A stretch of DNA of 64,000 nt from Taklimakanibacter deserti (GCA_003574785.1 QORU01000001.1:1-64000), one strand, 5' to 3'; positions 44,576 to 56,519 are shown, counted from the stretch's first letter. Numbers and translations: made by a program. Notes: generated from the letters alone by a model not told the origin.

Positions 44576-45502
44576 TTGACTTCTGTGTCTGGTGGGAAGC
44601 GCTTTGAGCGGTTAGCAGCAGGGCTGCGCCTTGGACCTGTGATTGCCGTGACGCTGGCGCTTGGGGCCTGTTCCAGCATGTCGGACCTGCTCGACAGCGG
44701 TTCCTCGACTTCGTCGGAGGCCGCCGCTGCGTCGAGCGACGGTATAGCCCCCGATCTCGCCGCGGCCGACAAGACGGAGCCGGTGGGACCGCTCTACAAC
44801 AAGGGCCTCGAGCAGATGCAGGCGGGCGAATACCGCACCGCCGCCAAGACCTTCGGCGAGGTCGAGCGCCAGCATCCTTATTCGGCCTGGGCCACCAAGG
44901 CACAGCTGATGCAGGCCTATTCGCAATATCAGCGCAATGCCTATGACGAGGCGATCAACGCGGCGCAGCGCTTCATCACTTTGCATCCGGGCCACAAGGA
45001 TGCCGCTTATGCCTATTACCTGGTCGCGCTCTGCAATTATGAGCAGATCATCGACGTCAGGCGCGACCAGACGAACACCCGGAAGGCGCTCGAGTCGCTT
45101 GAGGAAGTGACCCGCCGCTATCCCGGAACCGCCTATGCCCAGGATGCCGCCGCCAAGGCGACACTGGCGCGCGACCACCTGGCGGGCAAGGAAATGGAAG
45201 TCGGCCGCTATTACCTTAAGAAGGGTTCCTATCTCGCCGGCATCAACCGCTTCAAGCGGGTGATCACCGAATACCAGAATACGTCGCACACGCCGGAAGC
45301 CCTTTATCGCCTGACCGAGGGCTATCTGGCGCTCGGCATCAGGTCGGAAGCGCAGACCGCCGCCGCGGTGCTGGGACACAATTATCCCAACAGCGCATGG
45401 TACCAGGATGCCTATTCGCTGCTCGAGAATGACGGCGTCCTGCCGCAGGAACACAAGGACTCCTGGATCAGCAAGGCTGTGAGCTCGGTCAACCCGTTCT
45501 AA
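44576..45502 (+). CDS. bamD: outer-membrane assembly lipoprotein BamD
   Basis: BamD is the essential lipoprotein partner of BamA in outer-membrane beta-barrel insertion. The 308-residue product has a lipoprotein signal with lipobox LALGACSS (Cys about residue 32) and then TPR-like repeats: PVGPLYNKGLEQMQAGEYRT, FGEVERQHPYSAWATKAQLM, ITLHPGHKDAAYAYYL and RYPGTAYAQDA. The start may be the TTG at 44576 or the GTG at 44585; both give the same mature lipoprotein. In most related genomes lpxC lies between ftsZ and this gene; here there is only the terminator and a 147-bp gap. Confidence 0.94.
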   Translation: MTSVSGGKRFERLAAGLRLGPVIAVTLALGACSSMSDLLDSGSSTSSEAAAASSDGIAPDLAAADKTEPVGPLYNKGLEQMQAGEYRTAAKTFGEVERQHPYSAWATKAQLMQAYSQYQRNAYDEAINAAQRFITLHPGHKDAAYAYYLVALCNYEQIIDVRRDQTNTRKALESLEEVTRRYPGTAYAQDAAAKATLARDHLAGKEMEVGRYYLKKGSYLAGINRFKRVITEYQNTSHTPEALYRLTEGYLALGIRSEAQTAAAVLGHNYPNSAWYQDAYSLLENDGVLPQEHKDSWISKAVSSVNPF

Positions 45503-45544
45503 AGCCCCTCCCACGGCCTAATAAGACTCAGCTATAAGGGCGCC

Positions 45545-47215
45545 ATGCTCACGGCGCTCTCCATCCGCGACATCGTCCTCATCGAGAAGCTCGACCTCGT
45601 GCTCGAGAAGGGCCTGACCGTGCTTACCGGTGAGACGGGGGCGGGAAAATCCATCCTGCTCGACGCCTTGGGTCTGGCGCTGGGCGCGCGCGGCGACAGC
45701 GGCCTGGTGCGCAGTGGTGCGGAGAAGGGGGTCGTCACCGCCGCCTTCGCGCTGCCCAGGACGCATGCCGTCTTCGGTCTGCTCAGCCAGCAGGATATTG
45801 AAGCCGATGGCGAGCTCGTCATCAGGCGGATCCAGAATGCCGATGGTCCGAGCCGTGCCAGCATCAACGATCAGCCGGTCAGCCTCAATCTCCTGCGCCA
45901 GATCGCCGGCGCATTGACCGAGATCCATGGCCAGCATGACGATCGTGCGCTCGTCAATCCGGCCAATCACCGCCGGCTGCTCGACGCCTTTGGCGGGCTC
46001 GACGCCGAGGCGGAAGACGTCCGCCGCCTGTGGGAAGCGTTGAGCGAAGCCGAGACGCGGCTTGCCGAGCACAAGGCGCTGCTGGCGCGCTCGGAGGCCG
46101 AGCGCGATTATCTGACTCATGCGGTCGATGAATTGCGCAAGCTCGATCCCCAGGCCGACGAGGAGACCAAGCTCGCCGATCTGCGCCAGATCATGATGAA
46201 TGCCGAGCAGTTCGCGGCGGCGCTGACGGAAGCCGAAGATGCCCTCAACGGCGATGGCGCAGTGGAAGCGCGCCTCAATGCCGCCTTGCGCAAGCTCGAA
46301 CGGCGCAAGGACCAGGCGCAAGGGCGTCTCGACCGCATCTGCGAGGCGCTCGACCGCGTGCTCCAGGAAATGGGCGAGGCGCAGCGGGCCTCCGCCGAGG
46401 CGCTGAGGAGCTTCGCCTTCGACCCGCGCGAGCTGGAGCAGTCCGAGGAAAGGCTGTTCGCGCTGCGCGCGGCGGCGCGCAAATATAAATGTCCGGTCGA
46501 TGCACTGGCGCAAATACGCGAGCGCATGGAAGGCGAATTGCAGGCGATCGCCGATGGCGGCGCCGAGCTCACGCGGCTGGAAGCTTCCTACAAGGTGCAG
46601 TGCGACGCTTTCGACGAGGCGGCGCGCAAATTGAGCGTGAAGCGCAAGAAGACGGCCCGCAAGCTCGATGATGCGGTGGTGGCGGAGCTCGCTCCCCTGA
46701 AGCTCGAGCGCGCGCGCTTCGAGACGCGCGTCGAGACCGACCATGGGCGTGGTGGCCCGCATGGCTTCGACAAGGTCGAGTTCCTGGTGGCGGCCAATCC
46801 CGGAACGCCCTTGTCGCCTTTGATGAAGGTCGCTTCCGGCGGCGAGCTCGCGCGCTTCATGCTTGCCCTTAAGGTCATATTGGCGGCCAAGGGGTCGGCG
46901 CCGACGCTCGTCTTTGACGAAATCGATACCGGCGTCGGCGGCGCGGTCGCCGATGCGATCGGCGTCAGGCTGTCGCGTTTGGCGCAAGGCCTGCAGGTTC
47001 TCGCCGTGACGCATTCACCGCAGGTCGCCGCCCGCGCCGGCAATCACATGCTGATCAGCAAGATGGAAGAAGTCGGCAAGAAGCGCATGGTGACGCGCGT
47101 GCAAGAACTCAGCGCGGCGAGCCGGCGCGAAGAGATCGCCCGCATGCTTTCAGGTGCCAAAGTAACCGAAGAAGCACGAGCCCAAGCCGACCAGCTCTTG
47201 CGCGCCAGCTCGTGA
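45545..47215 (+). CDS. recN: DNA repair protein RecN
   Basis: RecN is an SMC-like ATPase that acts early in double-strand break repair. The 556-residue protein has LTALSIRDIVLIEKLDLVLE, Walker A GETGAGKSILLDAL (about residue 33), ITEIHGQHD-type residues (LTEIHGQHDDRALV), a central coiled coil (about 150-370), the signature VASGGELARFMLALK and Walker B LVFDEIDTGVGG, ending with the VTHSPQVAARA D-loop region. Length is normal for the family. It follows bamD by about 40 bases. Confidence 0.96.
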   Translation: MLTALSIRDIVLIEKLDLVLEKGLTVLTGETGAGKSILLDALGLALGARGDSGLVRSGAEKGVVTAAFALPRTHAVFGLLSQQDIEADGELVIRRIQNADGPSRASINDQPVSLNLLRQIAGALTEIHGQHDDRALVNPANHRRLLDAFGGLDAEAEDVRRLWEALSEAETRLAEHKALLARSEAERDYLTHAVDELRKLDPQADEETKLADLRQIMMNAEQFAAALTEAEDALNGDGAVEARLNAALRKLERRKDQAQGRLDRICEALDRVLQEMGEAQRASAEALRSFAFDPRELEQSEERLFALRAAARKYKCPVDALAQIRERMEGELQAIADGGAELTRLEASYKVQCDAFDEAARKLSVKRKKTARKLDDAVVAELAPLKLERARFETRVETDHGRGGPHGFDKVEFLVAANPGTPLSPLMKVASGGELARFMLALKVILAAKGSAPTLVFDEIDTGVGGAVADAIGVRLSRLAQGLQVLAVTHSPQVAARAGNHMLISKMEEVGKKRMVTRVQELSAASRREEIARMLSGAKVTEEARAQADQLLRASS

Positions 47216-47338
47216 TCAAAACCGCGTGTCTCGTCGGCTACTATAGCACCGACTCGGTGCAATTAGGAACAAAGCATTCACTGCACTTTTATCTAAGGCG
47301 CTTCCCAAGTCTGTAGTGGCTTGGCGAGAAGCGCTCAT

Positions 47339-47367
47339 GGAACATTACGACTGCAGTCGTGATGTCC
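47339..47367. repeat. imperfect 29-bp palindrome in the leader of the next gene
   Basis: GGAACATTACGACTGCAGTC and its continuation GTGATGTCC form an inverted repeat centred on the perfect core CGACTGCAGTCG. A second imperfect inverted pair lies just upstream (GGCGCTTCCCAAG with CTTGGCGAGAAGCGCT, 47308-47336). Together they could form a structured leader or operator in front of the gene at 47452. Confidence 0.5.
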
Positions 47368-47451
47368 ATGGACACAGGATAGCCACCATGATGTGTTTCC
47401 ATCGACAAAGGACAACCATCTTGGCTGTTCACAGTAGAGGAGATAACTTTG

Positions 47452-47877
47452 ATGTGCGACTATAGTCTGCATCACGTCGCCTCTCGTCCCGCAAAAGTCG
47501 GTGACAAGCTGGTAACGTCTGCATTCGACAGCTCGACGACACATGGCTTCTGTGCCGTCGGTGAACCAAATGTGGCTGTATGCCTTCGTCCGGGCACGGA
47601 ACTTGCTTTCGACAATGACATCGAAAGCAACCAGGCCACGCTCGGGGGGCTCGGCATGGAGATCGGAGAGCTCGGCGGCAAGGTCGCCCGGTTCACCCAG
47701 GTCGACATGGATCGGCCGGCCGCCTATCACGATGCGCTCGAATTTCCGAACGGCAAGATCGTGCTGGTGACCCGTCTGCGCAAAGGACAAGTCGCGACTG
47801 TCCTGCAGCTGCCCGCCACCGATCAGCCTGGCCATGTGGAGAAGGAAGCCGCACCGGCGCCGGAATTCATCGGCTGA
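47452..47877 (+). CDS. conserved protein of unknown function
   Basis: The ATG at 47452 follows GAGGAG at good spacing and gives a 141-residue protein starting MCDYSLHHVASRPAKVGDKL. I recall this opening from uncharacterised Rhizobiales proteins, but no function. The middle region (DNDIESNQATLGGLGMEIGE) is acidic, and the C-terminus is Pro/Ala/Glu-rich. There is no signal peptide or membrane segment. The gene is preceded by palindromic leader sequences and converges with a small reverse-strand frame. Confidence 0.75.
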   Translation: MCDYSLHHVASRPAKVGDKLVTSAFDSSTTHGFCAVGEPNVAVCLRPGTELAFDNDIESNQATLGGLGMEIGELGGKVARFTQVDMDRPAAYHDALEFPNGKIVLVTRLRKGQVATVLQLPATDQPGHVEKEAAPAPEFIG

Positions 47878-48058
47878 CGCTGATATGCTTGGCGCGTGAC
47901 CGGAAAAGGGGCGTGAGCCGTTCCCTCCGATTGCGCGCCAAGACCAGGAATACCTGATCTTGTTGCTTCAGGCCCTTTCGATCCAAGGCGAGCCAGATCA
48001 TAGGTTGAGCTGATAGCTCAACGGCAACCTTGCCGCTTTCCCCAGTCGCTATCGACAT
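47867..48058 (-). CDS. possible small protein of unknown function
   Basis: This is a 63-residue frame starting MSIATGESGKVAVELSAQPM with a plausible ribosome-binding site (GAGGGG, seven bases before the ATG on the reverse strand). It contains a basic middle (KGLKQQDQVFLVLARNRRER). It lies between two convincing genes, overlaps the upstream gene by 11 bases tail to tail, and is not antisense to anything else. Coding status is uncertain, and no family is recognised. Confidence 0.35.
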   Translation of the reverse strand: MSIATGESGKVAVELSAQPMIWLALDRKGLKQQDQVFLVLARNRRERLTPLFRSRAKHISVSR

Positions 48059-48112
48059 GTCAGGACCCCTCGCCGCCGCGGCAGTATGTGACGGTCGGCC
48101 ATCGCTCTTGAC

Positions 48113-48148
48113 TGACTGATTCTTAAGATATATCTTAAGAATCAGTCA
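48113..48148. promoter_or_regulatory. perfect 36-bp palindrome: probable PadR operator
   Basis: The left half TGACTGATTCTTAAGATA is exactly reverse-complemented by the right half over all 18 positions. It is centred at 48130/48131, 25 bases before the padR-like start. The inner AAGATATATCTT resembles the AT-rich dyads bound by PadR-family repressors. A further ATATATC half-element (48164-48171) touches the ribosome-binding site. Autoregulation is the simplest reading. Confidence 0.8.
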
Positions 48149-48173
48149 CAAGTCATATCAAAGGATATATCTC

Positions 48174-48776
48174 ATGTTTGGACGACATCACGATCATTGG
48201 GGACGCCATGAAGGGCGTCATGATTGCTCGCCGCGCGGGCGATGGGGACGCGGCGGCCGCGCCGATGATGAAGGCGGCTTCGGCCGCGGCGGGTTCTTTG
48301 GCGGGCGAGGGGGGCGGATGTTCGGCCACGGCGACCTCAGGCTGGTGCTGTTGGCGCTCATCGCCGAGAAGCCCCGGCACGGCTATGACCTGATCCGCGC
48401 CATCGAGGAGAAATTCGGCGGCGCCTATGCCCCAAGCCCCGGCGCCGTGTACCCGACGCTGACGCTCCTCGAAGAGCAGGACTATATCGTCGCCGAAGCC
48501 CAGAGCGGCACCAAGAAGCTCTATCAGATCACCGAGACGGGGACGGCCTTCCTCGAAGAGAATGCGGTCGCTCTCAAGGGCATCCAGTCGCGCATGGATC
48601 TTGCGGCACAAGCCTTTTCGATTCATTCCACGCCGGAAACGGTGCGCGAGGCGGTGAGAACCCTGAAGCAGGCGCTTCACATGCGCCGGGGTCCATGGAG
48701 CCCTGAGGAAGCCGAAAGGGTGCGCAAGCTCATCGAGGCGACGGCACGTCAGATCGTCGGCGGCGGCGACCATTAG
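48174..48776 (+). CDS. PadR-family transcriptional regulator with Gly/His/Arg-rich N-terminus
   Basis: The 200-residue protein begins with a His/Gly/Arg-rich stretch (about residues 1-50, e.g. MFGRHHDHWGRHEGRHD and GGFGRGGFFGGRGGR). The PadR winged-helix domain follows (LRLVLLALIAEKPRHGYDLI, then GAYAPSPGAVYPTLTLLEEQ) and then a C-terminal helical dimerisation segment. PadR proteins repress genes in response to small molecules. The His-rich head could bind metal ions, which is an inference. AAAGGA precedes the ATG. The perfect palindrome just upstream suggests autoregulation. No obvious effector gene is in the same operon. Confidence 0.92.
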   Translation: MFGRHHDHWGRHEGRHDCSPRGRWGRGGRADDEGGFGRGGFFGGRGGRMFGHGDLRLVLLALIAEKPRHGYDLIRAIEEKFGGAYAPSPGAVYPTLTLLEEQDYIVAEAQSGTKKLYQITETGTAFLEENAVALKGIQSRMDLAAQAFSIHSTPETVREAVRTLKQALHMRRGPWSPEEAERVRKLIEATARQIVGGGDH

Positions 48777-48781
48777 GCACG

Positions 48782-48824
48782 CGGCGCATCGGCTCTTTGC
48801 GATGCGCCGATCCTGACAGTTTTT
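48782..48824 (+). terminator. probable terminator after the padR-like gene
   Basis: CGGCGCATCG and CGATGCGCCG form a perfect 10-bp stem around GCTCTTTG, starting five bases after the stop. A T-run (TTTTT) follows only after a 10-base spacer, so it is not a textbook intrinsic terminator. Confidence 0.5.
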
Positions 48825-48855
48825 GGGCTTCGTGCCCTTATGAAGGTCATGCTAA

Positions 48856-51905
<3,050 letters not shown>

Positions 51906-51984
51906 AGGCCGGAACGATAATGCGCTGGTGCCGGCATGGCAATCAACCCCATGTTCCCGCTGCCCAACCCGAGGTCTTAAGCCC

Positions 51985-52542
51985 ATGCCCCATGTCGCCG
52001 TCATCAATGGATCGCTCCGCCAGGCTTCGCTCAATGGCCGGCTTGCCCGGGCGCTGGCGAAGCTCGCCGCGCCCAGGCTCACGCTGACGCCTTTGCGGAT
52101 CGACGACCTGCCGCTCTTCAACCAGGACATGGAGAACGACCTGCCGGCGCCGGTCAGCCGGTTGAAACGAGAAATCGCCGCGGCGGACGCCGTCCTGTTC
52201 ATCACCCCCGAGCACAACCGCTCGATGTCGGCCGCCATGAAGAATGTCATCGACTGGGGCACCAGGCCCTATGGCACGAGCGTGTGGCTCGACAAGCCAG
52301 GCGCCACCATCGGCACATCGCAAGGCGCGGTCGGGACGGCTGCGGCGCAGACGCATCTGCGCAGCGTCCTTGCCTCGCTGGGCGTCGCCCTCATGGGGAG
52401 GCCCGAAGCCTATATCGTTTTCAAGGAGAACCTGATGGACGAGACCGGCCATGTGACCGATGAGGCCCTTGCCAAGGTGCTCACCGCCTATATCGATGCC
52501 CTGGCCAAATGGCTGGTTCGCGTCGGCGTGGCGCAGAAGTAA
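51985..52542 (+). CDS. NAD(P)H-dependent FMN reductase
   Basis: The 185-residue protein, starting MPHVAVINGSLRQASLNGRL, has the flavodoxin-like fold of small FMN reductases/azoreductases: the phosphate-binding GSLRQASLN loop at the N-terminus and the FMN-contacting FITPEHNRSMSAAMKNVIDW motif (about residue 72), followed by GTSQGAVGTAAAQTHLR. It would reduce flavin, quinones or azo compounds with NAD(P)H in the cytoplasm. GAGG lies about ten bases before the ATG at 51985. The divergent LysR gene is the likely regulator. Confidence 0.9.
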   Translation: MPHVAVINGSLRQASLNGRLARALAKLAAPRLTLTPLRIDDLPLFNQDMENDLPAPVSRLKREIAAADAVLFITPEHNRSMSAAMKNVIDWGTRPYGTSVWLDKPGATIGTSQGAVGTAAAQTHLRSVLASLGVALMGRPEAYIVFKENLMDETGHVTDEALAKVLTAYIDALAKWLVRVGVAQK

Positions 52543-52648
52543 ATCTGTCAAGGATTTCAAAGAGGAAGCGGAAGGGCGTCGATCACTTTTCAAGGCATCG
52601 GCGCAATTTTCTTCAAGCGTCGGGAAGGCGGAATGCTATATTTGGCAG

Positions 52649-53512
52649 ATGCTGCAAATTTCACCCCGTGACTCCCTCGGTGGCGAACCTTTGGCCCCGG
52701 AAGATGAGACCCACTTCTGGCGGGTAACGCGGCATGGCGACCTCGATTGCTTCACCGCCACTTTCCGCAAGCATATCTTCCCGCCGCATACGCACGAGAC
52801 CTATGTGGTCGGCGTCACGCTCGACGGCATACACAGCTACATGCACAAGGGCGTCAGGGTGCGCTGCGAAGCCGGCAATATCTGCTTCATCAATCCCGAT
52901 GAAGTGCATGACGGCGCGCCGGACAGCTATGGCTATTCCTATCGGATGACCTATCCGAGCCCCGATTTCCTCACCTCGCTGCTGCGCGAAGCCACGGGCC
53001 GATCGGTCGGGGCGCCCAAATTCAGCCAGCCCGGCGTGCGCGACCCGGAGCTCGCCCAGATGTTCTGCGACGCGCATCGGGCGCTCGAGGGCAACAAGGA
53101 GCCGCTCTTTGCCGATGAGAAGCTCCTCGCCTTCTATCTGACGGCGATCGAGCGCTATGGCGGCGGCTTGCCGTCGATCATCGCCGCCGGACGGGAGTCC
53201 GATGCGGTCGCCCGCACCAAGGATTATCTCATCGCCCATATGGCCGAGGCCACCGACTTCCAGGAACTGGCGCGGCATGTGGGCTTGAGCGCCTGGCATC
53301 TGATCCGCGTGTTCCGCAAGGCGACCGGTTTGACGCCGCATGCCTGGCTGGTCGACCGGCGCGTGCACCAGGCGCGCGATTTGCTCAGGGCAGGGGAGAG
53401 CCCCAGCCATATCGCCGTCCAATGCGGCTTCGCCGATCAGGCGCATCTGACGCGCTCGTTCAAGGCGAGGCTCGGCGTGACGCCCGGGCAATATAAGGCG
53501 CTGCTCAACTAG
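52649..53512 (+). CDS. AraC-family transcriptional regulator
   Basis: From the ATG at 52649 the product is 287 residues: an N-terminal AraC-type cupin (FPPHTHETYVVGVTLDGIHS, then GNICFINPDEVHDG) and a C-terminal double helix-turn-helix (FQELARHVGLSAWHLIRVFR, then IAVQCGFADQAHLTRSFKAR, and LGVTPGQYK). This layout fits regulators that sense a small molecule and activate adjacent transport genes. The azlC/azlD exporter pair begins about 75 bases downstream on the same strand and is the obvious target. The frame extends upstream into the reductase gene, but without AraC-like content. Confidence 0.92.
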   Translation: MLQISPRDSLGGEPLAPEDETHFWRVTRHGDLDCFTATFRKHIFPPHTHETYVVGVTLDGIHSYMHKGVRVRCEAGNICFINPDEVHDGAPDSYGYSYRMTYPSPDFLTSLLREATGRSVGAPKFSQPGVRDPELAQMFCDAHRALEGNKEPLFADEKLLAFYLTAIERYGGGLPSIIAAGRESDAVARTKDYLIAHMAEATDFQELARHVGLSAWHLIRVFRKATGLTPHAWLVDRRVHQARDLLRAGESPSHIAVQCGFADQAHLTRSFKARLGVTPGQYKALLN

Positions 53513-53588
53513 CCGGCGCGCACCTCAGCAAAATCCTTCAATACCGCGGCTGTCGGCGTTGCTAGATACCGCGCCTCTGGAGTTGCCA

Positions 53589-54299
53589 ATGACGAATACT
53601 GCTCGTGAATTCAGGCAAGGGGTGATCGACATCCTGCCGGTGATCGCCGCCGCCAGCGTGATCGGCCTGTTATGGGGGACGCTCGCCGCCGGCAAGGGCC
53701 TGTCGCCCCTCGAGACCGGTTTGATGAGCTTCGGCGTCTTCGCGGGCGCCGCGCAGTTCGTCGCCATCGAATTGTGGCAAGACCCGGCGCCGTGGTTCTT
53801 CCTCACGGTGACCGTCTTCATCGTCAACATCCGCCATGTGCTGATGGGCGCCTCGCTGTCGCGGCATATGGGGAATATCCCGTCCGGCTGGCGCGCGCCG
53901 CTGCTCTATATGATGGCGGACGAGAACTGGGCCTTCTCCGAAAGACGGGCGCTCACCCAGCCCTTGACCATGGCTTATTATCTGGGTCTCGGCCTGCCGA
54001 TGATCGCGACCTGGACGACGACGAGCGTCATCGGCGCACTGGCGGGCGCCTGGCTCCAGGATCCTGCGGCTTATGGTTTCGACTTCGCCTTCTCGGCGCT
54101 GTTCATCGGCATTTTGGCGGGCTTCTGGAAGGGACCCAAGACCGGCGCGGTGCTGGCGGCAAGCGCCGTCGTCGCGGCGGTGGCGAAGCTCACCATCCCC
54201 GGCGCCTGGTATATCGTGCTGGGCGGGCTCGCCGGCGTCCTCGTCGCGGTGCTGCTGCATGCCGAACAAGAGGAAGAAGAGGCAGAGGCGACATCATGA
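53589..54299 (+). CDS. azlC: branched-chain amino acid exporter, large subunit (AzlC)
   Basis: AzlC and AzlD together export branched-chain amino acids and analogues. The 236-residue protein starts MTNTAREFRQGVIDILPVIA and has about six hydrophobic segments. Family motifs include GLSPLETGLMSFGVFAGAAQ, VFIVNIRHVLMGASLSRHMG and MMADENWAFSERRA. The ATG at 53589 is preferred to an in-frame start 30 bases upstream. The C-terminus is acidic. It overlaps azlD by four bases (ATGA) and lies downstream of an AraC-type regulator. Confidence 0.92.
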   Translation: MTNTAREFRQGVIDILPVIAAASVIGLLWGTLAAGKGLSPLETGLMSFGVFAGAAQFVAIELWQDPAPWFFLTVTVFIVNIRHVLMGASLSRHMGNIPSGWRAPLLYMMADENWAFSERRALTQPLTMAYYLGLGLPMIATWTTTSVIGALAGAWLQDPAAYGFDFAFSALFIGILAGFWKGPKTGAVLAASAVVAAVAKLTIPGAWYIVLGGLAGVLVAVLLHAEQEEEEAEATS

Positions 54300-54598
54300 C
54301 GATCCATCTCGCGACGCTCGCCGCGATCGTCGGCATGGCGCTCGCCACCTATGCGACCCGCGTCGCCGGTCTCTTCCTGATGCGGCATGTCAATGTGAAG
54401 GGCCGCACCAAGGCGGCCTTCGATGCGCTGCCGCCCGCCATCCTCATGGCCGTCATCGCGCCCACCATCCTCGCGACCGGTATTGCCGAAACCATTGCCG
54501 CCGGCGTCACCGCAGCATCCGCCTTCCTGCGCCTGCCGATGATCGTGACCGTCCTCATCGGCATGGCGAGCGTCGTGCTGCTCAGGATGATCATCTGA
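54296..54598 (+). CDS. azlD: branched-chain amino acid exporter, small subunit (AzlD)
   Basis: The 100-residue membrane protein has four hydrophobic segments and the AzlD pattern: a YATRVAGLFLM turn near the N-terminus, then AFDALPPAILMAVIAPTILA, and a hydrophobic tail. It is translationally coupled to azlC through a four-base overlap, as is usual for this two-subunit exporter. Confidence 0.9.
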   Translation: MTIHLATLAAIVGMALATYATRVAGLFLMRHVNVKGRTKAAFDALPPAILMAVIAPTILATGIAETIAAGVTAASAFLRLPMIVTVLIGMASVVLLRMII

Positions 54599-54674
54599 AA
54601 GAAGCTGGCCGCTTCCGTCCTCTCTCCCTATCATAGGCTTGGCTTGGTGCCATGCCGGAGCGGAAGGGAGGACA

Positions 54675-56450
54675 ATGGACCAGCAGCAGACTCTGGCGCT
54701 TGCGATCATCGCCGGCATGATGGCGCTCTTCGTCTGGGGGCGGTTGCGCTACGATCTCGTCGCCGTCATTGCGCTCATTGCTGCTTACCTTGTTGGGATT
54801 GTTCCGGCCGAAAAGGCGTTCTCCGGCTTCTCGAGCGACATCGTCATCATCGTCGCGAGCGCGTTGATTCTGAGTTCCGCGGTTTCGCGCTCCGGCATCG
54901 TCGAACTCGTGATGAGCTATGCGAGCTTCGACCTTTCCAAGCCCCGTAGCCAGATCGTGACGCTCACCACCGGCGTGGCCGCGCTTTCAGCCTTCGTGAA
55001 GAATATCGGCACGCTGGCGATGTTCCTGCCTATCGCCTTCAAATTCGCACGCCGCAGCGGGACCTCGCCGTCGGTGCTTCTGATGCCGATGTCCTTCGCC
55101 TCGCTGCTCGGTGGACTGATCACGCTGGTGGGGACCTCGCCCAACATCATCGTCTCGCAAGCGCGCGAAAAGCTGCTCGGCACGCCGTTCCGCATGTTCG
55201 ATTTCGCTGCCGTCGGGATCGGTTTGACGCTGGCCGGCATCGTCTTCCTGGCCGTCGGTTACAGGTTGCTGCCGACCGGGCGGCGGGCGACAGCCTCGAT
55301 CGAGGCCGCATTCAATCTCGATGCCTATGCGACCGAGGTCACTGTGCCAGAGAGCTCGCCCTATATCGGCAAGCCTGTTGGCGAGCTCGAGAAGCAAACG
55401 GAGGGAGAGCTCGATGTTGCCGTGCTGATCCGCGGTGGCTTGAACAAGGCCAATCCGGCAAAGAACACCAAGATCAGGGTGGACGATCTGCTCATCCTGC
55501 ACGGCGAGCCGGAGGTGTTGGAGCGGGCGGTCGCGGTGGGCAAGTTCGTGCTCGTACGTCAGGACAAGCAGCCGACCAAGGAGAGCGCCAGCGACGAGAT
55601 CGGCGTGATGGAAGCGGTAGTCGGCAACGAATCGCCGTTCGTCGGCCGCACCGTTTCGGAGAATCAGCTCTTCGACCGCTATGACCTCAATCTGCTCGCC
55701 GTCAGCCGGCGCGGCAGTCGTATCACCCGAAGGCTCAATACCGTTCGCCTCAAGGCCGGCGATGCCATCGTGCTGCAAGGGAACATGCGCTTCATGCCGG
55801 AGGCCCTGGGGGAGCTCGGATGCTTGCCCCTGGCCGAGAGACCCTTGGGCTTGGGGCGGAGCCGGAACACCTATTTGCCGATTGCCATTCTGGCGGCTGC
55901 GATGTTGCTGGTGGCGCTCGGCGTGGTTCCGGTGGCGATCGGTTTCTTCGGCGCCGCCACCCTGGTCATCCTCGCCAACTCGATCAACTTGCGCGAGGCT
56001 TACAATGCGATCGACTGGCCGATCCTGGTGATGCTGGGCGCGCTCATTCCGGTCAGCGATGCGGCGCAAAGCACGGGCCTCACGGGATCGATCGCCAATC
56101 TCGTCTCGCTGCTTTCGGATGTGCTGCCGCAATGGGGATATGTGGCGATCCTGCTCCTGATCGCCATGGGCGTGACGCCCTTTCTGAACAATGCCGCGAC
56201 GGTGCTGATCCTGGCGCCGATCGCGGTATCGGTGGCGACGTCGCTCAAACTCAATCCCGATCCGCTGTTGATGGCCGTCGCGATCGGGGCCGGATGCGAC
56301 TTCCTCACCCCCATCGGTCACCAATGCAACACGCTGGTGATGGGTCCGGGCGGCTATCGCTTCGGAGATTACTGGCGCCTCGGCCTGCCGCTCTCCGCGA
56401 TCGTGCTCGTCATCGGCGTGCCGCTCATCCTGCTGTTCTGGCCGTTGTAG
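54675..56450 (+). CDS. SLC13/CitT-like ion transporter with two RCK_C (TrkA-C) domains
   Basis: The 591-residue protein starts MDQQQTLALAIIAGMMALFV after GGGAGGAC. Membrane domains at each end carry the SLC13/DASS pattern (GIVPAEKAFSGFSSDIVIIV; LVGTSPNIIVS; late TPFLNNAATVLILAPIAV and DFLTPIGHQCNTLVMGPGGY). Two cytoplasmic TrkA-C domains sit between them (about residues 205-400: VPESSPYIGKPVGELEKQ and GNESPFVGRTVSENQLFD). The inserted RCK_C pair is common in bacterial relatives of sulfate or dicarboxylate transporters. The substrate, possibly sulfate or another anion, cannot be read from the sequence. Confidence 0.88.
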   Translation: MDQQQTLALAIIAGMMALFVWGRLRYDLVAVIALIAAYLVGIVPAEKAFSGFSSDIVIIVASALILSSAVSRSGIVELVMSYASFDLSKPRSQIVTLTTGVAALSAFVKNIGTLAMFLPIAFKFARRSGTSPSVLLMPMSFASLLGGLITLVGTSPNIIVSQAREKLLGTPFRMFDFAAVGIGLTLAGIVFLAVGYRLLPTGRRATASIEAAFNLDAYATEVTVPESSPYIGKPVGELEKQTEGELDVAVLIRGGLNKANPAKNTKIRVDDLLILHGEPEVLERAVAVGKFVLVRQDKQPTKESASDEIGVMEAVVGNESPFVGRTVSENQLFDRYDLNLLAVSRRGSRITRRLNTVRLKAGDAIVLQGNMRFMPEALGELGCLPLAERPLGLGRSRNTYLPIAILAAAMLLVALGVVPVAIGFFGAATLVILANSINLREAYNAIDWPILVMLGALIPVSDAAQSTGLTGSIANLVSLLSDVLPQWGYVAILLLIAMGVTPFLNNAATVLILAPIAVSVATSLKLNPDPLLMAVAIGAGCDFLTPIGHQCNTLVMGPGGYRFGDYWRLGLPLSAIVLVIGVPLILLFWPL

Positions 56451-56489
56451 ATCGCAAGGCTTGACCTGCGGGCGGATTCAGTCCAGAAC

Positions 56490-56511
56490 CTTATTGTTAT
56501 AAAACTTATTG
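56490..56511. promoter_or_regulatory. direct repeat before the arsR-type gene
   Basis: CTTATTG occurs at 56490-56496 and again at 56505-56511, each followed by (G)TTAT, with TATAAA between them. The second copy ends nine bases before the start of the ArsR-family gene. This AT-rich block stands out in GC-rich DNA and is a plausible promoter/operator for autoregulation. Confidence 0.4.
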
Positions 56512-56519
56512 GTTATGGA

